A DNA stretch of 64,000 bases from Paraburkholderia tuberum STM678 (GCF_902833905.1 NZ_CADFGP010000018.1:1-64000); one strand, 5' to 3'. Positions 19,663 through 27,992 are shown, numbered from the stretch's first letter. Notes: a model not told the origin generated them from the sequence alone. Translations and numbers: made by a program.

Positions 19663-20976
19663 ATGAACATCATCTGGGCGCGCTCCATCGTGTCGGTCGT
19701 GCTGCTTGCTGTTCTGTGCGCGGTGGTCGGCGCACTGCTGAACGTCAAGGCAGGGCTCGCTCTCGCCATCGTCCTGCTGCTCGTACAGAGTGTCTTCAGT
19801 ACCTTCCACAAGCAGCGTCTGTGGCGTCTGCTCGACGCGCCGGTGTACGGCGAAGTGCCGAGCGCCCCCGGCATCTGGGGCGAAATCTACTACCGTCTGC
19901 ACAAGCTCGCGAAGCGCTGGCATGCCCAGGTGCGCCAGGTCGAGCAGCAGCATTCGCGTTTCATCCAGGCGATCCAGGCGTCGCCTAACGGCGTCGCGAT
20001 GCTCGACGATCATGATCAGATCGAGTGGTGCAACGCGATTTCCGAAAGCCACTTTGGGCTCGATGCGAAGCGCGATCTGCGTCAGCACATCACGCATCTG
20101 GTGCGTCATCCGGATTTCGTGCGCTATCTGAATTCGCATCGGTACGAGGAAATGCTGATCATGCGCGGCATGGGCGACAAGCGCCAGAACGTGCTGTCGG
20201 TGCAGGTGTTTCCTTACGGCGACAATCGCAAGCTCGTGCTGTCGCAGGACATCACCGAACTCGAGCGCACCGATGCGATGCGGCGTGACTTCGTCGCCAA
20301 CGTGTCGCACGAATTGAAAACGCCGCTCACGGTGTTGTCCGGCTTTCTCGAGACGATGCGCGAGCTGCCGTTGGGCGAAGCCGAGCGCGCGCGTTATCTC
20401 GAGCTGATGGAGCAGCAGGCGTCGCGCATGCGTCATATCGTCAGCGATCTGCTCGTGCTCGCGACGCTCGAAGGCGACAACAAGCCGCCGAGCGATCAGA
20501 TGATCGACATGCGCGCGGTGTTGCGGCATCTGCATGACGACGCGCAGAGCCTGTCCAGCGATCATCACAAGATCGTCTTCGATGCCGACGAAGCGCTGAC
20601 CGTCACCGGCGTCGAAACCGAGATTCTCAGCGCATTCGGCAATCTGGTGACGAACGCGATCCGCTACACGCCGGACGGCGGCTCGATCAAGGTCAACTGG
20701 CGTGCGCAGGGTGGCCATGCGGTGTTCTCGGTCACCGATAGCGGCTTCGGCATTCCGGCCGCCGATATCCCGCGGCTCACCGAGCGCTTCTATCGCGTCG
20801 ATCGCAGCCGTTCGCGCGACACGGGCGGCACCGGGCTCGGTCTCGCGATCGTCAAGCACGTACTGCAACGGCACGATGCGCAACTCGACGTGAAGAGCGA
20901 AGAAGGGCGCGGCAGCACGTTCACGGTGCGCTTTCCGGTGTATCGGACGGCGCGCTGTCAAACCGCACAGGTTTGA
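19663..20976 (+). CDS. phoR: phosphate regulon sensor histidine kinase PhoR
   Basis: PhoR phosphorylates or dephosphorylates PhoB in response to the state of PstSCAB-PhoU. The 437-residue protein has two N-terminal membrane segments (about 5-45), a charged linker, a PAS domain (about 105-200), a HisKA dimerisation domain with His216 (VSHELKTPLTVLSGF) and an HATPase_c domain with NAIRYTPDGG, DSGFGIP and GGTGLGLAIV. Length and architecture match PhoR. A bidirectional terminator lies 26 bp past its stop. Confidence 0.95.
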   Translation: MNIIWARSIVSVVLLAVLCAVVGALLNVKAGLALAIVLLLVQSVFSTFHKQRLWRLLDAPVYGEVPSAPGIWGEIYYRLHKLAKRWHAQVRQVEQQHSRFIQAIQASPNGVAMLDDHDQIEWCNAISESHFGLDAKRDLRQHITHLVRHPDFVRYLNSHRYEEMLIMRGMGDKRQNVLSVQVFPYGDNRKLVLSQDITELERTDAMRRDFVANVSHELKTPLTVLSGFLETMRELPLGEAERARYLELMEQQASRMRHIVSDLLVLATLEGDNKPPSDQMIDMRAVLRHLHDDAQSLSSDHHKIVFDADEALTVTGVETEILSAFGNLVTNAIRYTPDGGSIKVNWRAQGGHAVFSVTDSGFGIPAADIPRLTERFYRVDRSRSRDTGGTGLGLAIVKHVLQRHDAQLDVKSEEGRGSTFTVRFPVYRTARCQTAQV

Positions 20977-21002
20977 ACGCGGCAGTCGTACGACTGGTCG
21001 AC

Positions 21003-21041
21003 GCATAAAAAAACCGCCTGAAAAAGGCGGTTTTTTTATGC
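21003..21041. terminator. bidirectional terminator between phoR and ppk1
   Basis: A 16-bp perfect inverted repeat (21003-21018 with 21026-21041) with a GC core ACCGCC/GGCGGT flanked by A and T heptamers and a 7-base loop. The symmetric A/T tracts let it stop both the phoR transcript from the left and ppk1 from the right. Confidence 0.87.
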
Positions 21042-21093
21042 GCGCGGATCGTCGGGTGCCCGCCATCGCGGCGAGCACCCGAAACGCGGGCGA

Positions 21094-23157
21094 CTACGAA
21101 CAGAACTTGCCGAGCAGACTCATCTGAGCATTGCGCGACGCCTTGCCCGGCCGGCGCCGGCGGTAGTGACCGTCGCTCTGCATCAACCAGGCCGACTGGT
21201 TGTCGCCGAGAAACGCCGACAGCCCTTCCGCGATCACGCGCCGCTTCAGTCGCCGGTTGTTGACCGGGAATGCGACTTCGACGCGCCGGAACAGATTGCG
21301 ATCCATCCAGTCGGCGCTCGACAGATAGACCTGTTCCTTGCCGCCGTCGTAGAAGTAGTAGATGCGATGGTGTTCGAGAAAGCGCCCGACGATCGAGCGC
21401 ACCGTGATGTTCTCGGAGAGCCCTTGCACGCCCGGCTGCAGCGAGCACACGCCGCGCACGATCAGATCGATCTTCACGCCGGCCTGCGATGCTTCGTACA
21501 GCTCGGCGATCACCGTCGGCTCGAGCAGCGCGTTCATCTTCGCGACGATGCGCGCCTTCTTGCCCGCGCGCGCATGCTCGGCTTCCTTGCGGATCGCGTC
21601 GACGAGCTTCGGATGCAGCGTGAACGGCGACTGCCACAGCTCGTGCAGCTTCAGCTCGCCGCCGATGCCGGTGAGCTGCTGGAACACATGGTGCACGTCC
21701 TCGCAGATCTTCTGATCGGCGGTCATCAGACCGAAATCGGTATAGAGGCGCGCGGTGCGCGGGTGATAGTTGCCCGTGCCGAGGTGCACGTAGCGCTTCA
21801 GGCTCGCCTTGCCGCCTGCCGACACGCGTCGCACGATCAGCATCATCTTCGCGTGGCACTTGTGGCCGACTACGCCGTAGACCACGTGCGCGCCGACCGC
21901 TTCGAGCTGCGAGGCCCAGTTGATGTTGGTTTCCTCGTCGAAGCGCGCGAGCAGCTCGACGACCACCGTGACTTCCTTGCCGTTGCGCGCGGCCTGCATC
22001 AGCGCATCCATCAGCGGCGAGTCGGTGCCGGTCCGATAGATGGTCTGCTTGATCGCGACCACGTTCGGGTCCTTGGCCGCCTGCAACAGCAGCTCGAGCA
22101 CCGGCTGGAAGCTCTCGTACGGATGATGCAGCAGCACGTCGCCCTGATCGATCACGTCGAACATGCTCGCGCTGTTGGCGATCTGCCTCGGCGTCGACGG
22201 AATGTGCGGCACGAACTTCAGATCCGGCCGGTCGACCATCTCGGGCAGCTGCATCAGCCGCACCAGATTGACGGGGCCGTTCACGTAGTAGCAGTCCTTG
22301 TTCGACAGACCGCTTTCGTCGAGCAGGCGCCGCACCACATGCGTGGGCGTTTCCGCCGACACTTCGAGCCGCACCGCATTGCCCAGATGCCGCGCCGGCA
22401 GTTCGCCCTGCAACGCGACGCGCAGATTGGTGATTTCGTCTTCGTCGACGAACAGCTCGCTGTTGCGCGTGATGCGAAACTGATTGCAGCTGCGCACGAA
22501 GAGATTCGGAAACAGCTCGCCGACAAAGTGTTGGAGCAGCGAGCTCAGCAGCACGAAGCCATGCGGATAACCCGACAGCTCCTGGGGCATGCGCACGAGT
22601 CGCGGCAGCGCGCGCGGCGCCTGCACGATGCCCATCATCGCCTGACGGCCGAACGCGTCCTTGCCCTCGAGCTCGACGACGAAGTTCAGGCTTTTGTTCA
22701 GCACGCGCGGAAACGGATGCGCGGGGTCGAGACCGATCGGCGTGAGCACCGGCAGCAGTTCGTTGAAGAAGTAGTTGCGCGCCCATTCGGTCTGCGCGTC
22801 GCTCCAGGCTTCGTTGCCGTGGAAATAGATGCCTTCCTGTTCGAGCGCGGTGAGCACCGTGTCGTGCAGCATCGTGTACTGGCGATGCACGAGCTTCTGC
22901 GCACGTTCGACCACGAGGTCGTACATGTGAAGCAGCGACATGCCGTCGGGCGACAATGCGCCGGGGTTGTCGCCCATCTGTTCCTGAAGCCCGGCCATGC
23001 GGACTTCGAAGAATTCGTCGAGGTTGCTACTGGTGATGCAGATAAAGCGGAGACGTTCGAGCAAGGGGACGGCGGGATCGGCGGCTTGCGCCAACACACG
23101 CTCGTTGAAACCCAGAATGCCCAGCTCGCGATTCAATAGGGGATAGCGGACGGACAT
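21094..23157 (-). CDS. ppk1: polyphosphate kinase 1
   Basis: Ppk1 reversibly polymerises the ATP gamma-phosphate into inorganic polyphosphate. The 687-residue product begins MSVRYPLLNRELGILGFNERV and has the N, head, C1 and C2 domains; the autophosphorylated histidine is in the YVHLGTGNYHPRTARLYTD region, and the second conserved segment IVGRFLEHHRIYYF is present. The frame continues 37 codons upstream, but homology favours the ATG at 23157. It is convergent with phoR and divergent from ppx, its hydrolytic counterpart. Confidence 0.95.
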   Translation of the reverse strand: MSVRYPLLNRELGILGFNERVLAQAADPAVPLLERLRFICITSSNLDEFFEVRMAGLQEQMGDNPGALSPDGMSLLHMYDLVVERAQKLVHRQYTMLHDTVLTALEQEGIYFHGNEAWSDAQTEWARNYFFNELLPVLTPIGLDPAHPFPRVLNKSLNFVVELEGKDAFGRQAMMGIVQAPRALPRLVRMPQELSGYPHGFVLLSSLLQHFVGELFPNLFVRSCNQFRITRNSELFVDEDEITNLRVALQGELPARHLGNAVRLEVSAETPTHVVRRLLDESGLSNKDCYYVNGPVNLVRLMQLPEMVDRPDLKFVPHIPSTPRQIANSASMFDVIDQGDVLLHHPYESFQPVLELLLQAAKDPNVVAIKQTIYRTGTDSPLMDALMQAARNGKEVTVVVELLARFDEETNINWASQLEAVGAHVVYGVVGHKCHAKMMLIVRRVSAGGKASLKRYVHLGTGNYHPRTARLYTDFGLMTADQKICEDVHHVFQQLTGIGGELKLHELWQSPFTLHPKLVDAIRKEAEHARAGKKARIVAKMNALLEPTVIAELYEASQAGVKIDLIVRGVCSLQPGVQGLSENITVRSIVGRFLEHHRIYYFYDGGKEQVYLSSADWMDRNLFRRVEVAFPVNNRRLKRRVIAEGLSAFLGDNQSAWLMQSDGHYRRRRPGKASRNAQMSLLGKFCS

Positions 23158-23502
23158 CGGCGGCGAGATTGGAATGTCTGAAATGGAGACGGAAAGACGC
23201 TCGGAAATTCTCACGGTTTGATGACGTCCTGATGACATCGGCGATGTTTTTAACATTTTATGCCGCAATCGTCGTCTGTCGTCAATATGACGCGCTACCT
23301 ATGCGACGATACCGAACTCCCTGCGCCGCGAGGTGACACCGTGAAGGCTGCTACGCTTAGAATGGCGTCTTTGAACAGTGCGGCTGGCCGCGACGCGCAC
23401 CATGCGCCGAAGGCGCCGGGCCGGCGCGTGGCGCTGCCGGAGTCCGCCGCCACGCCCTCGGCCGCAGCCGCGGCGCTCGCGCGCATGGAGTACGCTTACC
23501 CG
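23158..23502. other. ppk1-ppx divergent intergenic region
   Basis: A 345-bp region between divergent polyphosphate genes. On the reverse strand there is a promoter-like pair, TTGACG and CATAAA with a 17-bp spacer (around 23257-23290), and a Pho-box-like site at 23221-23238. The right half is open in frame with ppx and could encode an N-terminal extension, but the residues are low-complexity Ala/Arg-rich. Confidence 0.5.
23221..23238 (-). promoter_or_regulatory. Pho-box-like site upstream of ppk1
   Basis: On the reverse strand ATGTCAT-cagg-ACGTCAT forms two 7-mers with a 4-bp spacer (6/7 and 5/7 matches to CTGTCAT). It lies downstream of the best -10 match, within the possible leader, so its role in activation is doubtful unless another promoter is used. 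Confidence 0.35.
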
Positions 23503-25014
23503 ATGGTCAATATTCCTCATCTCCTCGCCGCCGTCGATCTCGGTTCGAACAGCTTCCGGCTCATCGTGGGCCGGGTCGAGGAAACCGACGCGGGCAGCCA
23601 GATCTATCAGGTCGACGCCTTGCGCGAGCCGGTGCGGCTCGCGGCCGGGCTATCGAGCGACAAGATGCTCGATCGCGCATCGCAGGTGCGTGGCTGGGAT
23701 GCGCTGAAGCGCTTCGGCGAGCGGTTGCGCGATTTTCATCCGGACCACGTGCGCGCGGTCGCGACCAATACGCTGCGCATCGCGAAGAATGCGGGCGAAT
23801 TTCTCGGCGAAGCGCAGGCCGCGCTCGGTTTTCCGATCGAAGTGATCGCCGGGCGCGAGGAAGCACGCCTGATTTATGCGGGCGCCGCGCACTCGGTGCC
23901 GGCGAGCGCGGGCAAGCGGCTCGTCGTCGATATCGGCGGTGGCTCGACGGAATTCATCATCGGCTCGCACTATACGCCGATCATGATGGAGAGCTTGTAT
24001 ATCGGCTGCGTGAGCCATAGCCGCGCGTTTTTCCCGGCCGGCAACGTCGACGAGTACACGATGCGCCAGGCCGAGCTCGCCGCGCGCCGCGAAATCCAGA
24101 TCATTTCCGCCGAATACAAGAAGACCGGCTGGGAGCAGGCGATCGGCTCGTCGGGCACCGCGCGCGCGCTCGCCGAACTGGTCGAGGCGAACAATTTCAA
24201 CGATGCGGGCGTCACCCACGGCATTTCGCGCGGCGGCCTCGAGCGGCTCAAGCGCGCGCTGATCAAGGCCGAAAACGTCAACCGGCTGAAACTGATTGCG
24301 CTGAAGAGCGACCGCGTGCCGGTGCTCGCGGGCGGGCTGTCGATCATGATCGCGGTGTTCGACGAACTGGGCGTCGACTATGTCGACACCACCGACGGCG
24401 CGCTGCGCCTCGGCGTCATGTACGACCTGCTCGGCCGTTCGCAGCACGAGGACATGCGTACGGTGACGGTCGAGGGCTTCATGCGCCGCTATGGCGTCGA
24501 TCGCCCGCAGGCGGGGCGCATCCGCGATCTGTCGACGAGCTTCTACGACCAGTTCGTCGAACCGGACGAGGAACGCCGCGCGGAAAACCGCATGTTCATC
24601 GGCTGGGCGGCGTCGCTGCACGAAATCGGGCTGTCGATCTCGCATAGCGCGTATCACAAACACTCGGCTTATATCGCGAGCAATGCCGATATGCCGGGCT
24701 TTTCGCGTACCGACCAGGCGCGCCTCGCCGCGCTCGTGCTCGGCCACGCGGGCAAGCTCGGCAAGCTGTCGCAGACGCGCGACGTCGAATGGCCGCTGCT
24801 GTTCTGTCTGCGGCTCGCGGCGTTGCTGTGCCGTCGACGCGCGGACGTCGGCCTGCCGGGCATCACGGTTGCTCAGGCGAACGGCGGTTACGAGGTGCGT
24901 TTGCCGAACGAGTGGGTCGCCAACAATCCGTTGACGGATTACAGCCTGATCCAGGAGGCGGCGGAGTGGGAGAAAGTCGGGATTCCGTACCGTGTCGTTT
25001 ATACGGACGATTGA
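23503..25014 (+). CDS. ppx: exopolyphosphatase (Ppx/GppA family)
   Basis: Ppx releases phosphate from polyphosphate ends; the family also includes pppGpp phosphatases. The 503-residue product has the actin-like ATPase fold motifs AAVDLGSNSFRLIVGR and VDIGGGSTEF, a glycine-rich GGLSIMIAVFDEL segment and a C-terminal HD-type helical region (FIGWAASLHEIGLSISHSAYHKHS). ATG at 23503 gives the family start MVNIPHLLAAVDLG; in-frame ATGs at 23485 and 23362 are possible. It is divergent from ppk1, and a bidirectional terminator follows. Confidence 0.93.
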   Translation: MVNIPHLLAAVDLGSNSFRLIVGRVEETDAGSQIYQVDALREPVRLAAGLSSDKMLDRASQVRGWDALKRFGERLRDFHPDHVRAVATNTLRIAKNAGEFLGEAQAALGFPIEVIAGREEARLIYAGAAHSVPASAGKRLVVDIGGGSTEFIIGSHYTPIMMESLYIGCVSHSRAFFPAGNVDEYTMRQAELAARREIQIISAEYKKTGWEQAIGSSGTARALAELVEANNFNDAGVTHGISRGGLERLKRALIKAENVNRLKLIALKSDRVPVLAGGLSIMIAVFDELGVDYVDTTDGALRLGVMYDLLGRSQHEDMRTVTVEGFMRRYGVDRPQAGRIRDLSTSFYDQFVEPDEERRAENRMFIGWAASLHEIGLSISHSAYHKHSAYIASNADMPGFSRTDQARLAALVLGHAGKLGKLSQTRDVEWPLLFCLRLAALLCRRRADVGLPGITVAQANGGYEVRLPNEWVANNPLTDYSLIQEAAEWEKVGIPYRVVYTDD

Positions 25015-25063
25015 CGCGATGCGGATCGACGCACGCGTCGATTCGCGGCGAGTGCACGAACAA

Positions 25064-25091
25064 AAAAAGCCCTGCAAATGCAGGGCTTTTT
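25064..25091. terminator. bidirectional terminator between ppx and olsB
   Basis: AAAAAGCCCTGC (25064-25075) pairs with GCAGGGCTTTTT (25080-25091) around a short AAAT loop. A and T tracts on both sides suit termination of ppx (forward) and of the acyltransferase gene (reverse). Confidence 0.85.
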
Positions 25092-25107
25092 CGTATCTCG
25101 GCGCAGC

Positions 25108-25920
25108 TTATCGCGGCAACGCATCGCCGAGGAAGTGCCGCGCATAGCGCGCGTTGATATCGGACAGACGGAACAGCGTCAGGAAATCCGCGGTATTGAA
25201 GTCGGGGTCCCACGCCGGTGCGCCGCAAATCTTCGCGCCGAGACGCAAGTAGCCCTTCACGAGCGGCGGCGGCGCGACGGCGGCACCCGTCTGCAGTTCG
25301 TCGACCGGCAGCGGCGTATGCGGGAACGCGCGATATTCGGGCGCGGTCAGCGCGTTGTCGCGCAGCGAGCAATACAGGTTCGCCGCATAGTGGCCGCCGT
25401 CGGCCATCGCGACGCTCGCGCAGCCGAGCATCGTCTCGTAGCCGTTGTGCTTCATGTACGCGGCGAGCCCAGCCCATAGCGACATGATCACCGAGCCGCT
25501 GCGATAGTCCGGATGCACGCACGAGCGGCCGACCTCGACCATCTTCGCGCGCAGATGCGTGAGACGCGACACGTCGAACTCGCTTTCCGCATATAGACGG
25601 CCGATGCGCGCGGCCTGATGCGGCGGCAGAGCGCGATACGTGCCGACTACTTTCAACGTGTCGAGATCGCGTACCAGCAAATGGTCGCAGTACGAATCGA
25701 AGGCATCGACGTCGAGGCCCGCGGGGCCGCTGAGGCGTGCGCCCATTTCGTCGGCGAAGACGCGATAGCGTAGACGCTGCGCTTCACGCAGCTCTTCGTC
25801 GGTACGCGCCCACGACACTTGCAGGCGATGCTGCGCGGTGACCGTTTCCTCGGCGCGCGGCAGACGGCGCGGTTCGAAAAGCGAGGTGAAGGGCAGGGTG
25901 GGCGTCGGCAGTTCTCGCAT
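25108..25920 (-). CDS. olsB: L-ornithine N-alpha-acyltransferase (OlsB-type GNAT)
   Basis: A 270-residue GNAT-fold acyltransferase matching the OlsB family, which transfers a 3-hydroxyacyl chain from acyl-ACP to ornithine, the first step of ornithine-lipid synthesis. Visible family motifs are LRYRVFADEMGA (about 50-60), DAFDSYCDHLLV, VVGTYRALPPHQA, VEVGRSCVHPDYRSGSVI (acyl-carrier binding) and the YLRLGAKICGAPAWDPDFN segment. No signal peptide; probably membrane-associated. Ornithine lipids contain no phosphorus and replace phospholipids under phosphate starvation in several bacteria. The intergenic region upstream has a four-repeat Pho array, and the gene sits beside ppx. No OlsA partner is seen in the window. 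Confidence 0.85.
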   Translation of the reverse strand: MRELPTPTLPFTSLFEPRRLPRAEETVTAQHRLQVSWARTDEELREAQRLRYRVFADEMGARLSGPAGLDVDAFDSYCDHLLVRDLDTLKVVGTYRALPPHQAARIGRLYAESEFDVSRLTHLRAKMVEVGRSCVHPDYRSGSVIMSLWAGLAAYMKHNGYETMLGCASVAMADGGHYAANLYCSLRDNALTAPEYRAFPHTPLPVDELQTGAAVAPPPLVKGYLRLGAKICGAPAWDPDFNTADFLTLFRLSDINARYARHFLGDALPR

Positions 25921-25978
25921 TGGCTGTCCTGGTCGAAAAGAGTGAGGATTTCTTTTTTCGCCAATGTAGTAACGCGCG

Positions 25979-26018
25979 GTGACGCTCGCATGGCAAAGCC
26001 GTGACGATTGGATGACTG
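25979..26018 (-). promoter_or_regulatory. four-repeat Pho box array upstream of olsB
   Basis: Read on the reverse strand, four 7-mers occur at exact 11-bp steps: CAGTCAT, TCGTCAC, TTGCCAT and GCGTCAC, each separated by 4 bp. They match the PhoB half-site CTGTCAT/C at 6, 5, 5 and 5 of 7 positions. A -10-like TACATT lies 10 bp after the last repeat, the normal distance for PhoB activation. The array is 59 bp from the olsB start codon. Confidence 0.68.
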
Positions 26019-26075
26019 CCCGTAAGCCCTCGCGTGGGTGCCTGTAATGTCGGAGGTGTCGCGCGACACGCGCGC

Positions 26076-26534
26076 TCAGATCAGATCGGGGCTGATGGCG
26101 GCGCGCAACACCGCCTCATCTTCGCCGTTGCGCTCGCGGCTCTCGATCCACCAGATGCCGGCTTTTTTCAGTGGCCAGCTCGCGCGGCTGTCGCCGAGCA
26201 GTTGCGCGGCGACGTGGCCGAGCGTCGGTTGATGGCCGACGATCACCACGGTTTGCGCGATACCGCCGGGCCAGCCGGCCGCTTCCAGGACGTCGTTCGC
26301 GCTCGCGTTCGGCGCGAGTTCGCGCACGACGCGGTACTGGTCGCTCAACGTCTCGGCGGTCTGGATGGTGCGCACGGCGGGGCTCGCGAGTATGACCGCG
26401 TCGTCGGGCAAACGGGCGCGCAGCCATTTCGCGGCGTTCTGCGCCTGCTTGCGGCCGCGCGTGGTGAGCGCGCGGGAGAGATCGCTCGCGGCGACATCTT
26501 CTGCTTCGGCGTGACGCCAGAGGATCAGGTCCAT
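26076..26534 (-). CDS. sixA: phosphohistidine phosphatase SixA
   Basis: A 152-residue histidine-phosphatase protein. The family dephosphorylates phosphohistidine, for example on PTS-Ntr or hybrid kinase HPt domains. It begins MDLILWRHAEAED with the catalytic RH(A/G) motif at Arg7-His8, has SPAVRTIQTAE and a second catalytic histidine in VVIVGHQPTLGHVA. The ATG at 26534 has AAGGAG 8 bp upstream on the reverse strand; the frame remains open further upstream but without homology. It is upstream of olsB on the same strand, with 155 bp between them. Confidence 0.92.
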   Translation of the reverse strand: MDLILWRHAEAEDVAASDLSRALTTRGRKQAQNAAKWLRARLPDDAVILASPAVRTIQTAETLSDQYRVVRELAPNASANDVLEAAGWPGGIAQTVVIVGHQPTLGHVAAQLLGDSRASWPLKKAGIWWIESRERNGEDEAVLRAAISPDLI

Positions 26535-26701
26535 GGGAGTCTCCTTTTTGAGCGGCTTGGGATGGCGTTGCGGCGGGCTTGCGCGTCTTCGCAGCGAGGT
26601 ACCTGCCTCAAGCACTGTCGCATGCGCAGGTGATGATTTGCAAGGCGAGTGCCTGACGGGTCGGCTGTCGGCGTCCACGTGAACGCGAGCCAAAAAAGCA
26701 A

Positions 26702-26732
26702 AAACCCGCGAAGCCGGAGGCTTCGCGGGTTT
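26702..26732 (-). terminator. terminator after tRNA-Pro
   Basis: A perfect 14-bp inverted repeat (26702-26715 with 26719-26732) with a 3-base loop lies just beyond the tRNA 3' end on the reverse strand. T residues follow at 26701 and 26692-26697 on that strand, fitting Rho-independent termination. Confidence 0.82.
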
Positions 26733-26746
26733 CGAGCTGCTTTTCG

Positions 26747-26823
26747 TGGTCGGAGCGATAGGATTCGAACCTACGACCCTCTGATCCCAAATCAGATGCG
26801 CTACCAGGCTGCGCTACGCTCCG
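26747..26823 (-). tRNA. tRNA-Pro (anticodon UGG)
   Basis: A 77-base cloverleaf with encoded CCA end. The acceptor stem CGGAGCG/CGCTCCG, D arm (AGCGCAGCCTGGTAGCGCA), anticodon loop TTTGGGA giving UGG, and T arm with GGTTCGAATCC are all visible on the reverse strand. A strong terminator follows. Confidence 0.97.
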
Positions 26824-26924
26824 ACGAATCCGAGAGTATAGGGGGTGCGGGCAGGAGCGTCAATCCCTTGGCGGCCCCAAAACCGCACGGGCAACGACGT
26901 TCACCATAGCGGGCTCGCGGTGGG

Positions 26925-27083
26925 CTATATACGCCCCATCAACAGCAGAACGATCACGATGATCAGCACGACGCCGACGAGTCCAGTCGGCCGATAGCCC
27001 CAGCCGCTGCTATACGGCCAGCTTGGCAACGCGCCGATCAGCAGCAGGATGAGCACGATTAGCAGAATGGTTCCGACGGTCAT
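26925..27083 (-). CDS. DUF3309-type small membrane protein
   Basis: A 52-residue protein, MTVGTILLIVLILLLIGALP... with two hydrophobic segments (4-19 and 34-51) split by a Pro/Trp/Ser/Gly-rich turn (SWPYSSGWGYRPTG). This pattern is typical of DUF3309 proteins, which are common in Proteobacteria and of unknown function. AAGGAG lies 8 bp upstream of the ATG on the reverse strand. It is a single-gene unit upstream of tRNA-Pro. Confidence 0.8.
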   Translation of the reverse strand: MTVGTILLIVLILLLIGALPSWPYSSGWGYRPTGLVGVVLIIVIVLLLMGRI

Positions 27084-27469
27084 GGCGTTCTCCTTTTTGA
27101 GGGGGCCGCGAAATCGCTGGCCGCATCTTCACGCTGGTTTGGCGCGCGCGCCGCGACAATCGACGCGCGTGTCGCGCGTCTGTTGCTGGATCGGAACCAG
27201 CAAGGCATGTGCCCATCACCCGTTAAGCTCGATGCAGTGAGGCCTTGGACGAAAGCGCAGAAGGAGAGAGCGACGCAGGAAGCGTCGTCGTTCGATGTAG
27301 GTATGCCCAAAGAACCGGAAAGGCGTTGCGCACGTCCAGCGGACCTCGATGTGCGCGCAGGCGCCGCAACGCCGGTCAATGCGTCATCGAGCGGACGCGC
27401 GACTGACGCACCGTGACATGCCGGTGCCGCGGCCAGAGGCCATTCGGTCAGAGTCGAAGATCACCCGCA
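27084..27469. other. 386-bp gap without a convincing gene
   Basis: Short open frames exist on both strands, but none has a Shine-Dalgarno sequence together with typical codon bias. No hairpin with a T-tract was noticed. It should contain the promoter of the DUF3309 gene on the reverse strand. Confidence 0.45.
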
Positions 27470-27646
27470 TCAATGCCTTGGACGCCTCCAATGCGGCATA
27501 TGTAGATGCTGATGCGTCCAGTGGTGCAGCATGCCCTCGCCATCGTGTTCACGCCGGTAGGCCCGCGATTCGAAGATCGACAACGCCACCAGCACGATCA
27601 GGCCTATTGCGAGCCCGATCAGGCCCGCGATCGATTCACCGTCCAT
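27470..27646 (-). CDS. small single-span membrane protein, hypothetical
   Basis: A 58-residue protein with one N-terminal membrane helix (about 6-24, GLIGLAIGLIVLVALSIF) followed by a basic, histidine-rich cytoplasmic tail (EHDGEGMLHHWTHQHLHMP, 8 histidines in the last 30 residues or so). A GGGAG Shine-Dalgarno sequence sits 7 bp before the ATG. The family is not recognised. The His cluster might bind metal, but that is a guess. Confidence 0.6.
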   Translation of the reverse strand: MDGESIAGLIGLAIGLIVLVALSIFESRAYRREHDGEGMLHHWTHQHLHMPHWRRPRH

Positions 27647-27824
27647 GGCAGTCTCCCGGTAGGTTCAGCCATGAACCCATAGTAGCGCAGGTCCGGCGAA
27701 ATCTCACGAATTGGAACGGGCGACGCACAAGGTGTGTGATGGCGTCGCCGAACGCGCTTTGCGGTTAGACTCTCGGCGCGCCGGCGGACGTCCGCCATCG
27801 CTTTGTCCTGGAGACGATTGCAAA

Positions 27825-27992
27825 ATGACCCGCGTTCTGACTCTTGCCTTGCTGTTGTGCGCCGGCGTCGCCGGCTGTGCGGACAATCCGTCCGCGCATC
27901 GCGGCAGCCCACCACATGATCCCGCCGACTACCACGGCGTGCCCACCGACGATCGGCCGCCCGCGATGGTGCCCGCGCCCGTCGCGCAGTGA
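27825..27992 (+). CDS. small lipoprotein, hypothetical
   Basis: A 55-residue lipoprotein precursor. The signal sequence MTRVLTLALLLCAGVAGC ends in a lipobox (VAGC, modified Cys18), followed by Asp-containing short Pro/His-rich mature part of 37 residues. The ATG at 27825 has GGAG 11 bp upstream. A TAGACT -10-like element near 27767 may serve it. No family recognised. The mature chain is too short for an enzyme. Confidence 0.65.
   Translation: MTRVLTLALLLCAGVAGCADNPSAHRGSPPHDPADYHGVPTDDRPPAMVPAPVAQ

Noticed and set aside
21166-23139. 657-codon forward open frame across ppk1
   Set aside because: Shadow of ppk1 on the opposite strand; composition is Arg/His/Gln-rich and no domain is seen.
23260-23502. 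N-terminal extension of ppx
   Set aside because: The frame is open but the residues are Ala/Arg/Pro low-complexity, and known Ppx proteins start at the MVN-type methionine.
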